A stretch of 63,768 nt of DNA from Alistipes sp. (GCA_029060215.1 JAIDUK010000041.1:1-63768); one strand, 5' to 3'; positions 19,465-29,290 are shown, numbered from the stretch's first letter. Notes: a model not told the origin generated them from the letters alone. Program-made: numbers and translations.

Positions 19465-20531
19465 CCCTCTCCGTCGCCGTGACGGCCGACGGCTGCATGG
19501 ACGACAATACCCCGAACCGGCTGACGGTCTCGACACCGGAAGACATGGCCGAAGTCTATCGGCTCCGGACCGAGCACGATGCAATTCTCGTGGGCGCCGA
19601 AACCCTGCGCCGCGACAATCCGGCCTTGCTGCTGCGCGATCCGGATGCCCGCCGCCGCCGCACGGAGCGCGGTCTGCGGCCCGACCTGACCAAAGTGACG
19701 CTGACCGCCTCGGGACGGCTCGACCCTGCGATGCGCTTCTTTACCGAAGGCGATGCCGACATCTATGTGTTCTCTCCGCGCGACCTGCCGGAGCTGAACG
19801 GGGTCGCCAGCATCATCTCCGCAGAAGCCCCGCTATCGGCCTGCAAGATCGTCACCGAACTCGAAAAACGCGGCATCCGCCGTCTGTTCGTCGAGGGCGG
19901 CGCCCGCGTGCTGGAGATGTTTCTCGCCGAAGGGATGGCCGACACCCTGCGGCTGGCCGTCAATCCGTCGCTGCGGGTCGGCGACGCGGGCAGAGCCCGT
20001 TTCGCGTTTGCGGCACCCGCCGGAACGCCCTGCAAGCAAGAGCGCTTCGGCAGCATGGAAGCGACTACATGGCAGTTGCGGCCCGACACCGCGGCAACCG
20101 ACCTGCACTACCTGCGCATGGCCATCGAAGAGAGCCGCAAATGCACCCCCTGCGCAACTTCCTATTGTGTCGGCGCGGTCGTCGTCGCGGCCGACGGTGC
20201 TGTTTTCCGGGGCTATACCCACGAGACTTCGCCCACGCATCATGCCGAACAGGAAGCCATCGCCAAAGCATTGGCGGCAGGGGCCGAGCTCCGCGGTGCG
20301 GCGATCTACTCTTCGATGGAACCCTGCTCCAAACGGGCCAGCGAACCCGAAAGCTGCACCCGGCTGATTCTTCGGCACGGTTTTGCACACGTTGCTTTCG
20401 CCCTCTACGAACCCGATCGCTTCGTCTGCTGCCAAGGTGCGCTGACCCTGCGCGAAGCGGGGCTGAACGTGCGCTGCTATCCCGAACTGGCCGAAGAAGT
20501 GCGCACCGTAAACGGGCACCTGTGGCGCTGA
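19455..20531 (+). CDS. RibD-like reductase-deaminase with reversed domain order
   Basis: 358 residues. Residues 1-215 look like the RibD C-terminal reductase (DHFR-like fold): MLVTLSVAVTADG, RTEHDAILVGAETLRRDNP, and RLFVEGGARVLEMFL. Residues 220-358 are a zinc cytidine-deaminase-like domain with HHAEQEAI (His ligand, catalytic Glu) and EPCSKRASEPESC (two Cys ligands, nine residues apart). Canonical RibD has the deaminase first and the reductase second. Expected role: the second and third steps of riboflavin synthesis. The deaminase half lacks the usual PNPxVG motif (TSYCVGAVVV instead), so another pyrimidine substrate is possible. No other rib gene is nearby. Confidence 0.8.
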   Translation: MLVTLSVAVTADGCMDDNTPNRLTVSTPEDMAEVYRLRTEHDAILVGAETLRRDNPALLLRDPDARRRRTERGLRPDLTKVTLTASGRLDPAMRFFTEGDADIYVFSPRDLPELNGVASIISAEAPLSACKIVTELEKRGIRRLFVEGGARVLEMFLAEGMADTLRLAVNPSLRVGDAGRARFAFAAPAGTPCKQERFGSMEATTWQLRPDTAATDLHYLRMAIEESRKCTPCATSYCVGAVVVAADGAVFRGYTHETSPTHHAEQEAIAKALAAGAELRGAAIYSSMEPCSKRASEPESCTRLILRHGFAHVAFALYEPDRFVCCQGALTLREAGLNVRCYPELAEEVRTVNGHLWR

Positions 20532-20609
20532 AAGGCGCGAATTACACCCTGAAAGGACCTAAAAATGGTCTAAAGTACCTGAAGCCCGAAAAGATAGCCG
20601 ATATATCGC

Positions 20610-20617
20610 TATATTTG
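20610..20617 (+). promoter_or_regulatory. -7 promoter box for the tolC-type exporter operon
   Basis: TATATTTG, 27 bases upstream of the ATG at 20645. It lies in the 113-base gap after the RibD-like gene, implying a separate transcript for the exporter. Confidence 0.6.
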
Positions 20618-20644
20618 CTTCCCCATAATTATTTGTTGACCAAC

Positions 20645-22099
20645 ATGAAAATAGCAGTCAAGACCTTTCTTTCGGCAGCGACGCTTTTCATTCTGACCTC
20701 GGCCGCGGCCCAGCAGCCGGGCAAGGCGCTTTCGCTCGAAGAAGCGATTGCAGCCGCGCTCGCGGACAATCCGGCCGTCAAGGCGGCCGAATACGAAGAA
20801 CGGGCCGCCGTACAGGAACGCCGCGCGACCATCGGTCTGCGCATGCCGCAGATCAGCGTGACGGGAGCCTATGCCTACTTGGGCAAGGACATCGGGTTCG
20901 ATCTGAACGACATGAAAACGCCCGTGCAGGGATTCGCCGGGCAGATATTGGGCAGCGGGCTGGTACCGCCGCAAATGGTGCCGCAGATCCAGCAGCTCCT
21001 CGACCCGATGCTCAACGCCGACTGGTTTCTCAAGATACAGGACCGCAGTCTGGGCACCGTCGGCGGACAAGTGACCCTGCCGATCTGGCTGGGCGGCAAG
21101 ATCAACGCCGCGGGACGCGCCGCCAAGATTCAGGAGCGCACCGCCGTCGAGCAGGGCAACCAGACGCGCAACGCCCTGATTTCCGAACTCGTCGAACGCT
21201 ACTTCGGTCTTGCGCTGGCGTTGCAGGTGGTCGACGTCCGCCAGCAGGTGGTCGACGGCGTACGCAAACACTTGGAAGACGCCGTTGCGCTGGAAGAAAA
21301 CGGCATGATCGCCAAGAGCGAACGGCTCTATGTAGAGTTCAAGATGGCCGAAGCCGAACGCGAACTGGCCAATGCACGCTTGCAGGCGCAGACCATTTCG
21401 AGCGCCCTGCAAAACACGCTCAACCGCAACGACGAGACCTTGCCGCTGACTTCGATGTTCATCGTCGACCGCATCGAGGACCTTGCCTATTATCAGGACC
21501 TTGCCGCCGAACACAACCCGCTGCTCAACCAAGTGGCCCTGAAACGCGACCTCGCGCAGGAGGGCGTCCGGCTCCAGCGCAGCGCGTTCCTGCCGCAGGT
21601 GGTGGCCATGGGCGGCGGTTCGTTCTACAACTACCAAGTCACAGGCATCGTACCCCGCTGGGCCGTGGGCGTAGGGGTCAACCTCAAGATTTTCGACGGT
21701 CTGAACCGCGAATACAAATACTCGGCGGCCAAGCAAACCGTCCGCAGGGTAGGGGAGCTGCAGAACAAGGCCGAAAAGGACATTTCGGTGCTGGTCGAAC
21801 AACTCTACAACCAGCTCCACAACTACCGCAACCAGATGACCTCGATCGACGCGTCGCTGACTTTCGCCGAGGAGTATCTGCGCATGAAGAACGCCGCTTT
21901 CCTCGAGGGCATGGCCTCGTCGTCGGACCTGATCGACGCCGAACTGAACCTTGCGGGCGTGCGGACCGAACGGCTGCAAGCGGCCTTCAACTACGACAAA
22001 CTGCTGGCCCAACTGCTCGAAGCGGCAGGCATCAGCGAAGAATACGCTTCCTATGCACGCCGCGACAATGCTCGGGCCATCCATTTCGACAAGAAGTAA
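20645..22099 (+). CDS. TolC-family outer membrane efflux protein
   Basis: 484 residues. Signal peptide MKIAVKTFLSAATLFILTSAAAQ, then an OEP (TolC) domain in two repeats with long helices rich in Ala, Glu and Gln. LSLEEAIAAALADNPAVKAAEYE is the usual N-terminal helix, and GVGVNLKIFDGLNREYK is the second strand region. Forms the trimeric outer-membrane exit duct of a tripartite pump. First gene of a four-gene operon with HlyD and two permease genes (gaps of 12, 3 and 1 bases). The substrate is unknown. Confidence 0.92.
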   Translation: MKIAVKTFLSAATLFILTSAAAQQPGKALSLEEAIAAALADNPAVKAAEYEERAAVQERRATIGLRMPQISVTGAYAYLGKDIGFDLNDMKTPVQGFAGQILGSGLVPPQMVPQIQQLLDPMLNADWFLKIQDRSLGTVGGQVTLPIWLGGKINAAGRAAKIQERTAVEQGNQTRNALISELVERYFGLALALQVVDVRQQVVDGVRKHLEDAVALEENGMIAKSERLYVEFKMAEAERELANARLQAQTISSALQNTLNRNDETLPLTSMFIVDRIEDLAYYQDLAAEHNPLLNQVALKRDLAQEGVRLQRSAFLPQVVAMGGGSFYNYQVTGIVPRWAVGVGVNLKIFDGLNREYKYSAAKQTVRRVGELQNKAEKDISVLVEQLYNQLHNYRNQMTSIDASLTFAEEYLRMKNAAFLEGMASSSDLIDAELNLAGVRTERLQAAFNYDKLLAQLLEAAGISEEYASYARRDNARAIHFDKK

Positions 22100-22111
22100 A
22101 AACAGACTGAT

Positions 22112-23101
22112 ATGAAACGCAAGAACATTATCGCACTCATTGCCGCCGCTGTAGTCATCGTCCTCGCGGTGGTGCTCATCAGCCGGTACCTGACCAAACA
22201 CACGCCGATGCTGATTCAGGGCACGGTCGAATGCACGACCTACAAAGCCTCGTCGAAGGTGCCGGGACGCATCGACTGCATGAAAGTGGCGCAGGGCGAC
22301 CATGTGGAGAAAGGGCAGCTGCTCTACGTCCTCTCGACGCCCGAGCTCGATGCCAAGCTCCAGCAGGCCGAAGCCGTGAAGAGCGCCGCTTCGGCGCTCG
22401 ACGCCGCAGCCATTGCCGGCGCCCGCGTCCAGCAGATTCAAGCGGCGCAGAACATGTGGGAAAAGGCACAGGCCGGGCTGGAACTGGCCCGCAAGACCTA
22501 CGAACGCGTGAAGAACCTCTACGACCAAGGGGTGGTTCCGGCCCAGAAGCTCGACGAGGCATCGGCCAACTACGAAGCGATGAAAGCCACGGCCCAAGCC
22601 GCCAAGGCCCAATATACCATGGCCCGCGACGGAGCCCGCAAGGAAGACAAGGAAGCCGCCGCCGCCAAAGTGCGGCAGGCCGAAGGCGCCGTGAGCGAGG
22701 TCGAATCCTACATCAACGACGCCATGGTCTATTCGCCCGTCACGGGCGAAGTCTCGACCATCATCGCCGAGCAGGGCGAGCTGGTCGGCAGCGGCTATCC
22801 GGTGGTGGCCATCCTCGACACTAGCGACATGTGGGTGACTTTCAACGTGAAAGAGACCCTGCTGCCCCATATCGACGTAGGCACGCGCATGCAGGCCTAC
22901 ATCCCGGCCCTCGACTACCGAACCGAATTAGAGGTGACCTACATCGCCGTGCAGGCCGACTTCGCCACTTGGGCCGCCACCCGCACGCAGGGCGGATTCG
23001 ACATCCGCACCTTTGCGGTCAAGGCCCGTCCCGTGGGCGGCGTCATGACGCTGCGTCCGGGCATGAGCGTGTTGGTCGACTGGGATCAATTCAAGCAGTA
23101 G
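22112..23101 (+). CDS. HlyD/EmrA-type periplasmic adaptor
   Basis: 329 residues. One N-terminal membrane helix (residues 5-27). Then a biotinyl-lipoyl-like half (VPGRIDCMKVAQGDHVEKGQ), an alpha-helical hairpin (about 70-180, Ala/Gln-rich) and the returning lipoyl and beta-barrel part (VYSPVTGEVSTIIAEQGELV). Bridges the inner-membrane permeases to the TolC-like duct. Cotranscribed with the genes around it. Confidence 0.92.
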   Translation: MKRKNIIALIAAAVVIVLAVVLISRYLTKHTPMLIQGTVECTTYKASSKVPGRIDCMKVAQGDHVEKGQLLYVLSTPELDAKLQQAEAVKSAASALDAAAIAGARVQQIQAAQNMWEKAQAGLELARKTYERVKNLYDQGVVPAQKLDEASANYEAMKATAQAAKAQYTMARDGARKEDKEAAAAKVRQAEGAVSEVESYINDAMVYSPVTGEVSTIIAEQGELVGSGYPVVAILDTSDMWVTFNVKETLLPHIDVGTRMQAYIPALDYRTELEVTYIAVQADFATWAATRTQGGFDIRTFAVKARPVGGVMTLRPGMSVLVDWDQFKQ

Positions 23102-23104
23102 GGC

Positions 23105-24280
23105 ATGGGCTTCCTGTGCAATACCCGGGCGGCGCTGGGCCGCGAACTCCGGCGGCTCACGCATCAGCCGATGTACGCCGTGCTGATGTTCGCGCTGCCG
23201 CTCCTGTCGTTCGTCTTCTTCGCCGTCCTTTTCCACAAGGGCGTGGCCCGCGACATCCCCATAGCGGTGCTCGATCAGGACCATACGACCCTTTCGCGCA
23301 AGGTGACCCAGATGATCGAGGAGACCCCCACGGCGCTGGTCGCCTACGGCATCCAGTCGATGGACGAGGGCGAACGGCTCATGCGCGAGGGGCGCATTTC
23401 GGCCATCGTGCTGATCCCGGCTTTCTTCGAGAAGAACATCCTGAGCAACAGCCAGACCCATATCGAATCCTATATCTCGGGCTCCAACATCACGGTCAAC
23501 GGTCTGCTGTCGAAAGACATACAGACTGCCGTGACCATGTTTTCGGCGGGCATCCAGATCCAGCTGCTCACCAAACAGGGGCTCACCGAGCGGCAGGCCA
23601 TGGCGCAGCTCCAGCCCGTGCGGTTCGACAAACACGTGTTGTTCAACCCCTACATCAACTACGGCTACTACCTGTCGCCCAGCTTCATGCCGATGATGAT
23701 GCTCATCTTCATCGTCATGGTGACGGTCTTCTCCATCGGCACGGAGCTCAAGAACGCCACGGCCCACGAGTGGCTCGCTTCGGCCAACGATTCGATGGGG
23801 GCGGCCCTCTTGGGCAAGATGATTCCCGTCACCGTCGCCATGTTCCTGCTGTCGCTGGCCATGTTCGTCATCATCTTCAAGGTGGTGGGCGTGCCGCTCA
23901 ACGGCAGTTTCCCGCTGATCCTCGCAGGAACGCTGCTTTTCATCCTGAGCTATCAGTCCATCTCGGTGCTCATCGTCTCGATCATGGCCAACCTGCGGCT
24001 CTCGCTCTCGCTGGGCGGCGGCTACTCGGTGCTGGCCTTCACCTTTTCGGGGCTGACTTTCCCGATCATGGCCATGTACCCCGCCATGCGCGCAGTGAGC
24101 AAGCTGTTTCCGTTCACCTACTATACGGACCTCTTCGTGGATCAGATGCTGCGCGGCGCACCGGCCGTCTGTTCGCTGCCCGATCTGGGGGGCATGGCGC
24201 TCTTCATCGTCTTACCGTTCCTGTGTCTGAGACGTCTGCGGCGTCTCTGCACGGAAGAAAAATTCTGGGGGAGATCGTAG
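23105..24280 (+). CDS. ABC-2 type export permease, first subunit
   Basis: 391 residues. One N-terminal helix (YAVLMFALPLLSFVFFAVLF), a large extracytoplasmic domain of about 140 residues, then five helices in the C-terminal half ending near LRRLRRLC. This is the ABC2_membrane_3 (YbhS/YhhJ) layout. It carries no nucleotide-binding domain. Its stop is 1 base before the start of the second permease. An ATPase partner must be encoded elsewhere, or the complex works differently. Confidence 0.85.
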   Translation: MGFLCNTRAALGRELRRLTHQPMYAVLMFALPLLSFVFFAVLFHKGVARDIPIAVLDQDHTTLSRKVTQMIEETPTALVAYGIQSMDEGERLMREGRISAIVLIPAFFEKNILSNSQTHIESYISGSNITVNGLLSKDIQTAVTMFSAGIQIQLLTKQGLTERQAMAQLQPVRFDKHVLFNPYINYGYYLSPSFMPMMMLIFIVMVTVFSIGTELKNATAHEWLASANDSMGAALLGKMIPVTVAMFLLSLAMFVIIFKVVGVPLNGSFPLILAGTLLFILSYQSISVLIVSIMANLRLSLSLGGGYSVLAFTFSGLTFPIMAMYPAMRAVSKLFPFTYYTDLFVDQMLRGAPAVCSLPDLGGMALFIVLPFLCLRRLRRLCTEEKFWGRS

Positions 24281-24281
24281 C

Positions 24282-25505
24282 ATGAACCGTTTAGCACGTC
24301 AACTCAAATCCTATTGGCAGCAGCTGCGCACCGTGATGGCCAACGAATACCGTACGATCTTCTCGGACGGGGGCGTCATGCTGATTCTGATTTTCGCGCT
24401 GCTCATCTACGCCACGGCCTATTCGCTGGCCTACGCTCCGCAGGTCCTGCGCAACGTTCCCATCGGGGTCATCGACCTGAGCCATACTTCCACCAGCCGC
24501 GCGCTGACCGAGACTTTCAACGCCGGGCCCAATACCTATGTGGCCTACGAGCCGACCGACATGGAAGAGGCCAAAAGGCTTTTCTTCGAGCGGAAGATCT
24601 ACGGCATCGTCTACATCCCGTCCGATTACGAGGAGAAGCTCCTCGGAGGGCAGCAGGCCGTGGTGGCGATCTACTGCGACGCCAGCTATTTTCTGATGTA
24701 CCGGCAAGTGTTCCAAGAGGTGGTAACCACCATAGGCACCACAGGCGCTATGGTCGAGTTCCAGCGGCTGATAGCCAAGGGTGCCAACATCCCGCAGGCG
24801 CAGGCCACCACGCAGCCCGTCATCTATCAGGCCCACAACATCTTCAATCCTTATCTGGGCTACGGCACCTTCGTCATGCCCGCCATCATCATGGTCATCA
24901 TCCAGCAGACGATGCTCATCGGCATCGGCATGATCGGCGGCACATGGCGCGAGCACGGGCTCTACCACAAGCTCTGCCCGCCGGGGCGGCGGCGCATGTC
25001 CACGCTGCCCATCGTATTGGGCCGCGGACTGGTCTACGCATCGCTCTACGCCGTGACGTGCGTCTACATCCTCGGGCTGCATTACCGGCTGTTCCACTAT
25101 CCGATGAACGGTGCAACGGGCACGATTCTCCTGTTCATGGCCGTCTACATGGCTGCGTGCATCGGGCTCAGCATCGCCGTATCGACCCTGTTCCGCTACC
25201 GCGAAAATTCGCTGCTGCTCCTGTTGTGGACGTCGATTCCGCTGCTGATGCTCAGCGGCGTATCCTATCCGCGCGAGGGCATCCCCGACTGGCTCTACCA
25301 CTTCGGGCAGATCTTCCCCAGCAGCCACGGCGTCAACGCGTTCATCCGCATCCAGACCATGGGGGCTTCGCTCTCGGAGGTGTTCCGCGAAATCAAGGCG
25401 CTGGTCATTCTGGCCGTCATCTACGGCGGACTGGCCTGCATCGGCATCCATCTGGTCATCCGCCGCGAGGGCGGATGCGGATGCGGCGATTCTCCGCAAG
25501 CATAA
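24282..25505 (+). CDS. ABC-2 type export permease, second subunit
   Basis: 407 residues with the same layout as the preceding permease: helix 1 (VMLILIFALLIYATAYSLAY), an extracytoplasmic domain, and five or six C-terminal helices with MLSGVSYPREGIPDW before the last. Probably forms a heterodimer with the first subunit. The C-terminal tail RREGGCGCGDSPQA is Cys-rich. Last gene of the operon, followed by a strong terminator. Confidence 0.85.
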   Translation: MNRLARQLKSYWQQLRTVMANEYRTIFSDGGVMLILIFALLIYATAYSLAYAPQVLRNVPIGVIDLSHTSTSRALTETFNAGPNTYVAYEPTDMEEAKRLFFERKIYGIVYIPSDYEEKLLGGQQAVVAIYCDASYFLMYRQVFQEVVTTIGTTGAMVEFQRLIAKGANIPQAQATTQPVIYQAHNIFNPYLGYGTFVMPAIIMVIIQQTMLIGIGMIGGTWREHGLYHKLCPPGRRRMSTLPIVLGRGLVYASLYAVTCVYILGLHYRLFHYPMNGATGTILLFMAVYMAACIGLSIAVSTLFRYRENSLLLLLWTSIPLLMLSGVSYPREGIPDWLYHFGQIFPSSHGVNAFIRIQTMGASLSEVFREIKALVILAVIYGGLACIGIHLVIRREGGCGCGDSPQA

Positions 25506-25587
25506 GCCGGGTTCTTCCGGGCCGCGCTCCGCTTTTTACGGCTGCGCCCGGTTTCTCCCGAAAACCTCTTTTCCCCGACACAACAAG

Positions 25588-25620
25588 AAATCCCCGCCGA
25601 AGCAGTCCGGCGGGGATTTT
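25588..25620 (+). terminator. Bidirectional terminator between exporter operon and receptor gene
   Basis: Perfect 12-bp stem (25588-25599 with 25608-25619) and an 8-base loop, ending in a T-run. It lies 83 bases past the last permease and 25 bases beyond the stop of the convergent receptor gene. Confidence 0.88.
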
Positions 25621-25644
25621 CGTATGCTGGCGTCGCGTCGTCCG

Positions 25645-28602
25645 CTATCTCGGACCGCCGCGGAAGCCGCCCGGAGGGGGTCCGCCGGCTCCGGGGCCCA
25701 TCATCTTGCTGCGGGTAGCAGGCTGGGCCATGCCGTCGTAGTCCTTGATGTTCTGCGAACCTTTCTTCCCGAAGTGCCGCAGGTTGTAGGTGAACTGCAC
25801 CATATAATAGCGTCCCACCACGCTGTTGGTGGCGTTCTGCGTCCAGCCCGAACCCACCGTGCGGACGAACGAACGGTTTTGGTTGAGCAGGTCGTTGACG
25901 CCGATCATGATCTCGCCGCGCTGGTTCTTGAAGACCTTCTTGCCGATCCACGCGTTGCAGAGCAGATAGTCGTCGTTGTAGTCATTGGTGAAACCGATAT
26001 ACTGCGTATAGGCGGCGCTGGCCGTGAGGGTGAAGCCCAGCGGGAAGACGACCTTCAGATTTCCCGAAGCCGTATGGTTGAAATAGCGGTTCTTCCCGGC
26101 AGCCAGATCGATCGAGTTCTTGGCCTCGTTGTAGGTGCCGTTCCACGAAAGCGTGAAGTCGACATTCTCCGAAATATTGCTGCCCAACACGGCACGGAAG
26201 TCGTAGCCCATGTTGCCCGTTTCGTTGCGCCGGCCGTCGATGCGGCTGGGCGTGAGCGAGTAGATGACGCCCGCCATGACGTTGAAATTGCTCTTGAGGA
26301 AGCCTACCGGGAAACCGTAGCTCAGGTGGGTCATGATGTTCCAGTAGCCGCTCATGTTCACCGGCCGCGAATACTGGAGATAGGGGCTCTCCACGCCGTC
26401 GATCTCGACCGTGCCGTTGTAGCGCACATCGTTGGTAATGTAGTCCGACGCGGCCTGCATCGAGAACATCCACATGAACGTGCGGCCTTTCTCCACGTTG
26501 GAATTGGTGTAGTGGATGTTGACCCGATGGTTGTACGACGGGTTCAGCTCGGGGTTGCCGCTCGAAATATACTGCGCGTCGGAAATGTCGTAAACGCTCT
26601 GCAACTGCGTGATCGAGGGGTTGTTCGTGTAGGACGAAACGAACATGCGCAGCGAATTCTCGCGGTTGATGTTCAGCTGGCCCATCATAAAATAGAGCAC
26701 GTTGTTGTAGCTGTGCTTTATCTTTTCGGCATTGGTCTGCATCACCTGTCCGTCGAGCGACGAGCGTTGGTAGTAGACGTTGGCCACGAACGTGTTGCGC
26801 TCCTTGGCGAAGCGGAAACCGGGACCCACGCGCTGGGTCAGGTAGTTGCTTTCGTAGGTGTTGGAGAGCGAGGGCATGGGGTCGATTCCGTCGACGGAGA
26901 AGTCGGCGCCCGTTTCGTAGCTCTTCTTGTCGCGCTCCTGATGGTCGAATTCGGCCCGGTATTGGATCGACAGCTGCGCATATTTGGCCACCGGTTCGGT
27001 GTAGGTGAACTCACCGCGCAGCGAATAGCTGCTCGAGGGCGCCACACTGCGCAAATAGCGCAACAGCGTATAGGGTTTCTCCTCGCCGCTCTCCGGGTCG
27101 ACGTAGGTTCCGGCCGCATTCCATCCCCACGGAGCAGCGCCCTCGGGCCGCACGCCCGAAATCAGCGCGATATTGGAATAGGAATCGGACGAATTGGTGA
27201 AATCCGAATAGCGGAACATGCCGTCGAGCGTAAGCGTACGCCCGGCCTTGCCCAGCTTGGCGCGGTAGATGGCGTTGGTGCGGATGTTGTATCCGTGCCG
27301 GATCGCATCGCTGAAATTGTCGGTAGGGGAGTAGCCGCTCTCGCCGTACTGCCAGCCCAGCGTCCGGCTCCACGGGTCGTTGGACTGCCAGCTGAAGCTG
27401 GGGCGCACCATCAGGCTCTGGTTGTCGGATATCTTCCACTCGAAGCGGGCGTTGAAACGGTGGTTGAAAGCCCTCGTATCGGAATTGCCATAGGTAGAAA
27501 GCGTATCGACGCTGGGCGTTTCGTACCATTTTTCGACGGTCGAGCTATTCTCCGTATGGGTATTGTTGAAGAAGTAGCTGCCCTGAAACGATATCTGGTC
27601 GCGTTTGCCCCACGTATCGGAATAGTTGATACCAATGGCATTGACCGTAGCCACACCGCTCTGCGGCCGCACCATGTATTGGCCCACGCCGCCGCGGCGT
27701 CCGCCGCCCGTGCTTCCCGACACGCCGAGGATGTCCTCGAACGAGAAATTCTGCTGGTTGACGTTGTTGAACAGCCCGATGATCGACACCCGGCTGTCGC
27801 CGCTGAAAATGTTGGCGTTGCCGCCTGCCAGATATTTGAAGCGGTCGCCGGTGCGGGTGTCGGCATCGTAGCCCAGCCCGGCGTAGAACTTGCCGAACTG
27901 CCCCTGCCGCATGTTCTTGTGCGTGACGATGTTGATGGCTTTGTAGCCCTCGCCGTCGTCCATGCCCGAGAATTCGGCGGCATCGCTCAGTTTGTTGTAC
28001 ACCTCGATGCGGTCGACCGCCTGCGCAGGCAGCGACTTGATGGCCGTCGTGACATCTTCGCCGAAGAATTCTTTGCCGTCGACGAAAATCTTCTTGACTT
28101 CCTCGCCCTGTGCTTCGACCGCCCCGTCCGTCACCGTGATGCCCGGCATCTTCTTGAGCAGGCCTTCGACATCGGCATCGGCCACCACCTTGAAGGCTCC
28201 GGCGTTGTAGCTCACCGTGTCGCCTTTCTGCGACGTGCGCAGAGCCTTGGCCTCTTTCACCACGGCTTCGATCTGCACGCCGGGGCGGAGACGGATTTCG
28301 CCCAGATTCTGGGTGGCGGTCTCTACCTTGAACGTCGTTTCGTAGTTGTTGTAGCCCAAAAACGATACCGACAGCGTATATTCGCCGTAGGCGAGCGACG
28401 GCATCGAAACCGCCCCCTTGTAGGCCGACATGAAAAACTGCTGTTTGTCCGGTGCGGCCACGGGCGCCACCGTCAGCACGGCTCCGGGCACCGCATCGCC
28501 CGTGTCGCCGTCGAGCACCGTCGCCGTGACGGTGCCTTTCCGCTGGGCGGAAGCCGCCGCGGCAGCCAGCATAAGCAGGGTAGTAAGAAATATCTTTTTC
28601 AT
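25645..28602 (-). CDS. TonB-dependent-receptor-like outer membrane protein
   Basis: 985 residues. Signal peptide MKKIFLTTLLMLAAAAASA; a carboxypeptidase-regulatory-like beta domain (about 20-110; VTATVLDGDTGDAVPGAVLTV); a plug-like region (about 135-225; VEGLLKKMPGITVTDG and IFVDGKEFFGEDV); then a long barrel of the OMP_b-brl_3 type. It is not a canonical SusC: no SusD partner is next to it. The C-terminus is a low-complexity tail rich in Gly, Pro and Arg. The ATG at 28602 was chosen because it begins the signal peptide. The ligand is unknown. Confidence 0.85.
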   Translation of the reverse strand: MKKIFLTTLLMLAAAAASAQRKGTVTATVLDGDTGDAVPGAVLTVAPVAAPDKQQFFMSAYKGAVSMPSLAYGEYTLSVSFLGYNNYETTFKVETATQNLGEIRLRPGVQIEAVVKEAKALRTSQKGDTVSYNAGAFKVVADADVEGLLKKMPGITVTDGAVEAQGEEVKKIFVDGKEFFGEDVTTAIKSLPAQAVDRIEVYNKLSDAAEFSGMDDGEGYKAINIVTHKNMRQGQFGKFYAGLGYDADTRTGDRFKYLAGGNANIFSGDSRVSIIGLFNNVNQQNFSFEDILGVSGSTGGGRRGGVGQYMVRPQSGVATVNAIGINYSDTWGKRDQISFQGSYFFNNTHTENSSTVEKWYETPSVDTLSTYGNSDTRAFNHRFNARFEWKISDNQSLMVRPSFSWQSNDPWSRTLGWQYGESGYSPTDNFSDAIRHGYNIRTNAIYRAKLGKAGRTLTLDGMFRYSDFTNSSDSYSNIALISGVRPEGAAPWGWNAAGTYVDPESGEEKPYTLLRYLRSVAPSSSYSLRGEFTYTEPVAKYAQLSIQYRAEFDHQERDKKSYETGADFSVDGIDPMPSLSNTYESNYLTQRVGPGFRFAKERNTFVANVYYQRSSLDGQVMQTNAEKIKHSYNNVLYFMMGQLNINRENSLRMFVSSYTNNPSITQLQSVYDISDAQYISSGNPELNPSYNHRVNIHYTNSNVEKGRTFMWMFSMQAASDYITNDVRYNGTVEIDGVESPYLQYSRPVNMSGYWNIMTHLSYGFPVGFLKSNFNVMAGVIYSLTPSRIDGRRNETGNMGYDFRAVLGSNISENVDFTLSWNGTYNEAKNSIDLAAGKNRYFNHTASGNLKVVFPLGFTLTASAAYTQYIGFTNDYNDDYLLCNAWIGKKVFKNQRGEIMIGVNDLLNQNRSFVRTVGSGWTQNATNSVVGRYYMVQFTYNLRHFGKKGSQNIKDYDGMAQPATRSKMMGPGAGGPPPGGFRGGPR

Positions 28603-28805
28603 TGTGAGTAGGTAACGCGCATTTCGTATTTCGCGGCGCGAAGTTAACTTATTTTTGCCGGACTTCCAGCTGCCGCAGGGCGAATCGACCAAAAAAGCGG
28701 GTCAAACGCCCCGGCCGCCGAACGCAGACCGAATGCCGCGGCTCCCGGGTCTGTCGGCTGACAGTGCGGAAGCCGCGGCCGTGCGGTCATTGCGGTCGAT
28801 CCGGA

Positions 28806-29246
28806 TTATCGGGCTCGCTCTCCTTTGTTGCAAGGTTTGTTCGCGCGCTCCTTGCAGCAGCCTTTCTGTTGCTTGCAGTCCTGCCCGTCCTTGTTCGTGC
28901 CACGGTGCGCTCCGGGCTTGGGACCCTGCATCTGCGACCATTTTTCATACTGCTCATCCGAAAGGACCGACTTCAGGTCGGCAGCGTTGGCCTTCCGGTC
29001 CTTGAGCATCTGGGCACGGGCGGCCTCCATCTGCTGGGCCTGCTTGAGATTGATGGCGTAGACCTTCTTGGCCTGCGTTTCGTCCAGCCCCAGCTCCTTG
29101 GTCATGCGCGCGGTCTGACGCTGTGCCATCTGCTCGACGGTGGGACGTTCCTTGGGCATCCGGCCGTTCTGATTCTGTTTCTGTGCGAAGGCACCCGGTG
29201 CGGCCAGCAGACAAAGCGCTGCGGCAACTGCAAAAATACGTTTCAT
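28806..29246 (-). CDS. Small secreted Gln/Met-rich protein (DUF4890/CpxP-like)
   Basis: 146 residues. Signal peptide MKRIFAVAAALCLLAAPGAFA. Then a helical segment MPKERPTVEQMAQRQTARMT, LGLDETQAKKVYAI and LSDEQYEKWSQMQ, resembling DUF4890/LTXXQ periplasmic helical proteins. The C-terminus is basic with four Cys (DCKQQKGCCKE and KPCNKGERAR), which could bind metal or form disulfides. Function unknown. It has its own promoter box just after the terminator of the LytR operon. Confidence 0.7.
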   Translation of the reverse strand: MKRIFAVAAALCLLAAPGAFAQKQNQNGRMPKERPTVEQMAQRQTARMTKELGLDETQAKKVYAINLKQAQQMEAARAQMLKDRKANAADLKSVLSDEQYEKWSQMQGPKPGAHRGTNKDGQDCKQQKGCCKERANKPCNKGERAR

Positions 29247-29282
29247 AGTTCTGAATGGTTTTAGTGAGCGGTATTGCTGTTG

Positions 29283-29290
29283 CAAAGGTA
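29283..29290 (-). promoter_or_regulatory. -7 promoter box for the DUF4890-like gene
   Basis: TACCTTTG on the minus strand, 36 bases before the ATG at 29246 and 15 bases past the preceding terminator hairpin. Confidence 0.6.
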
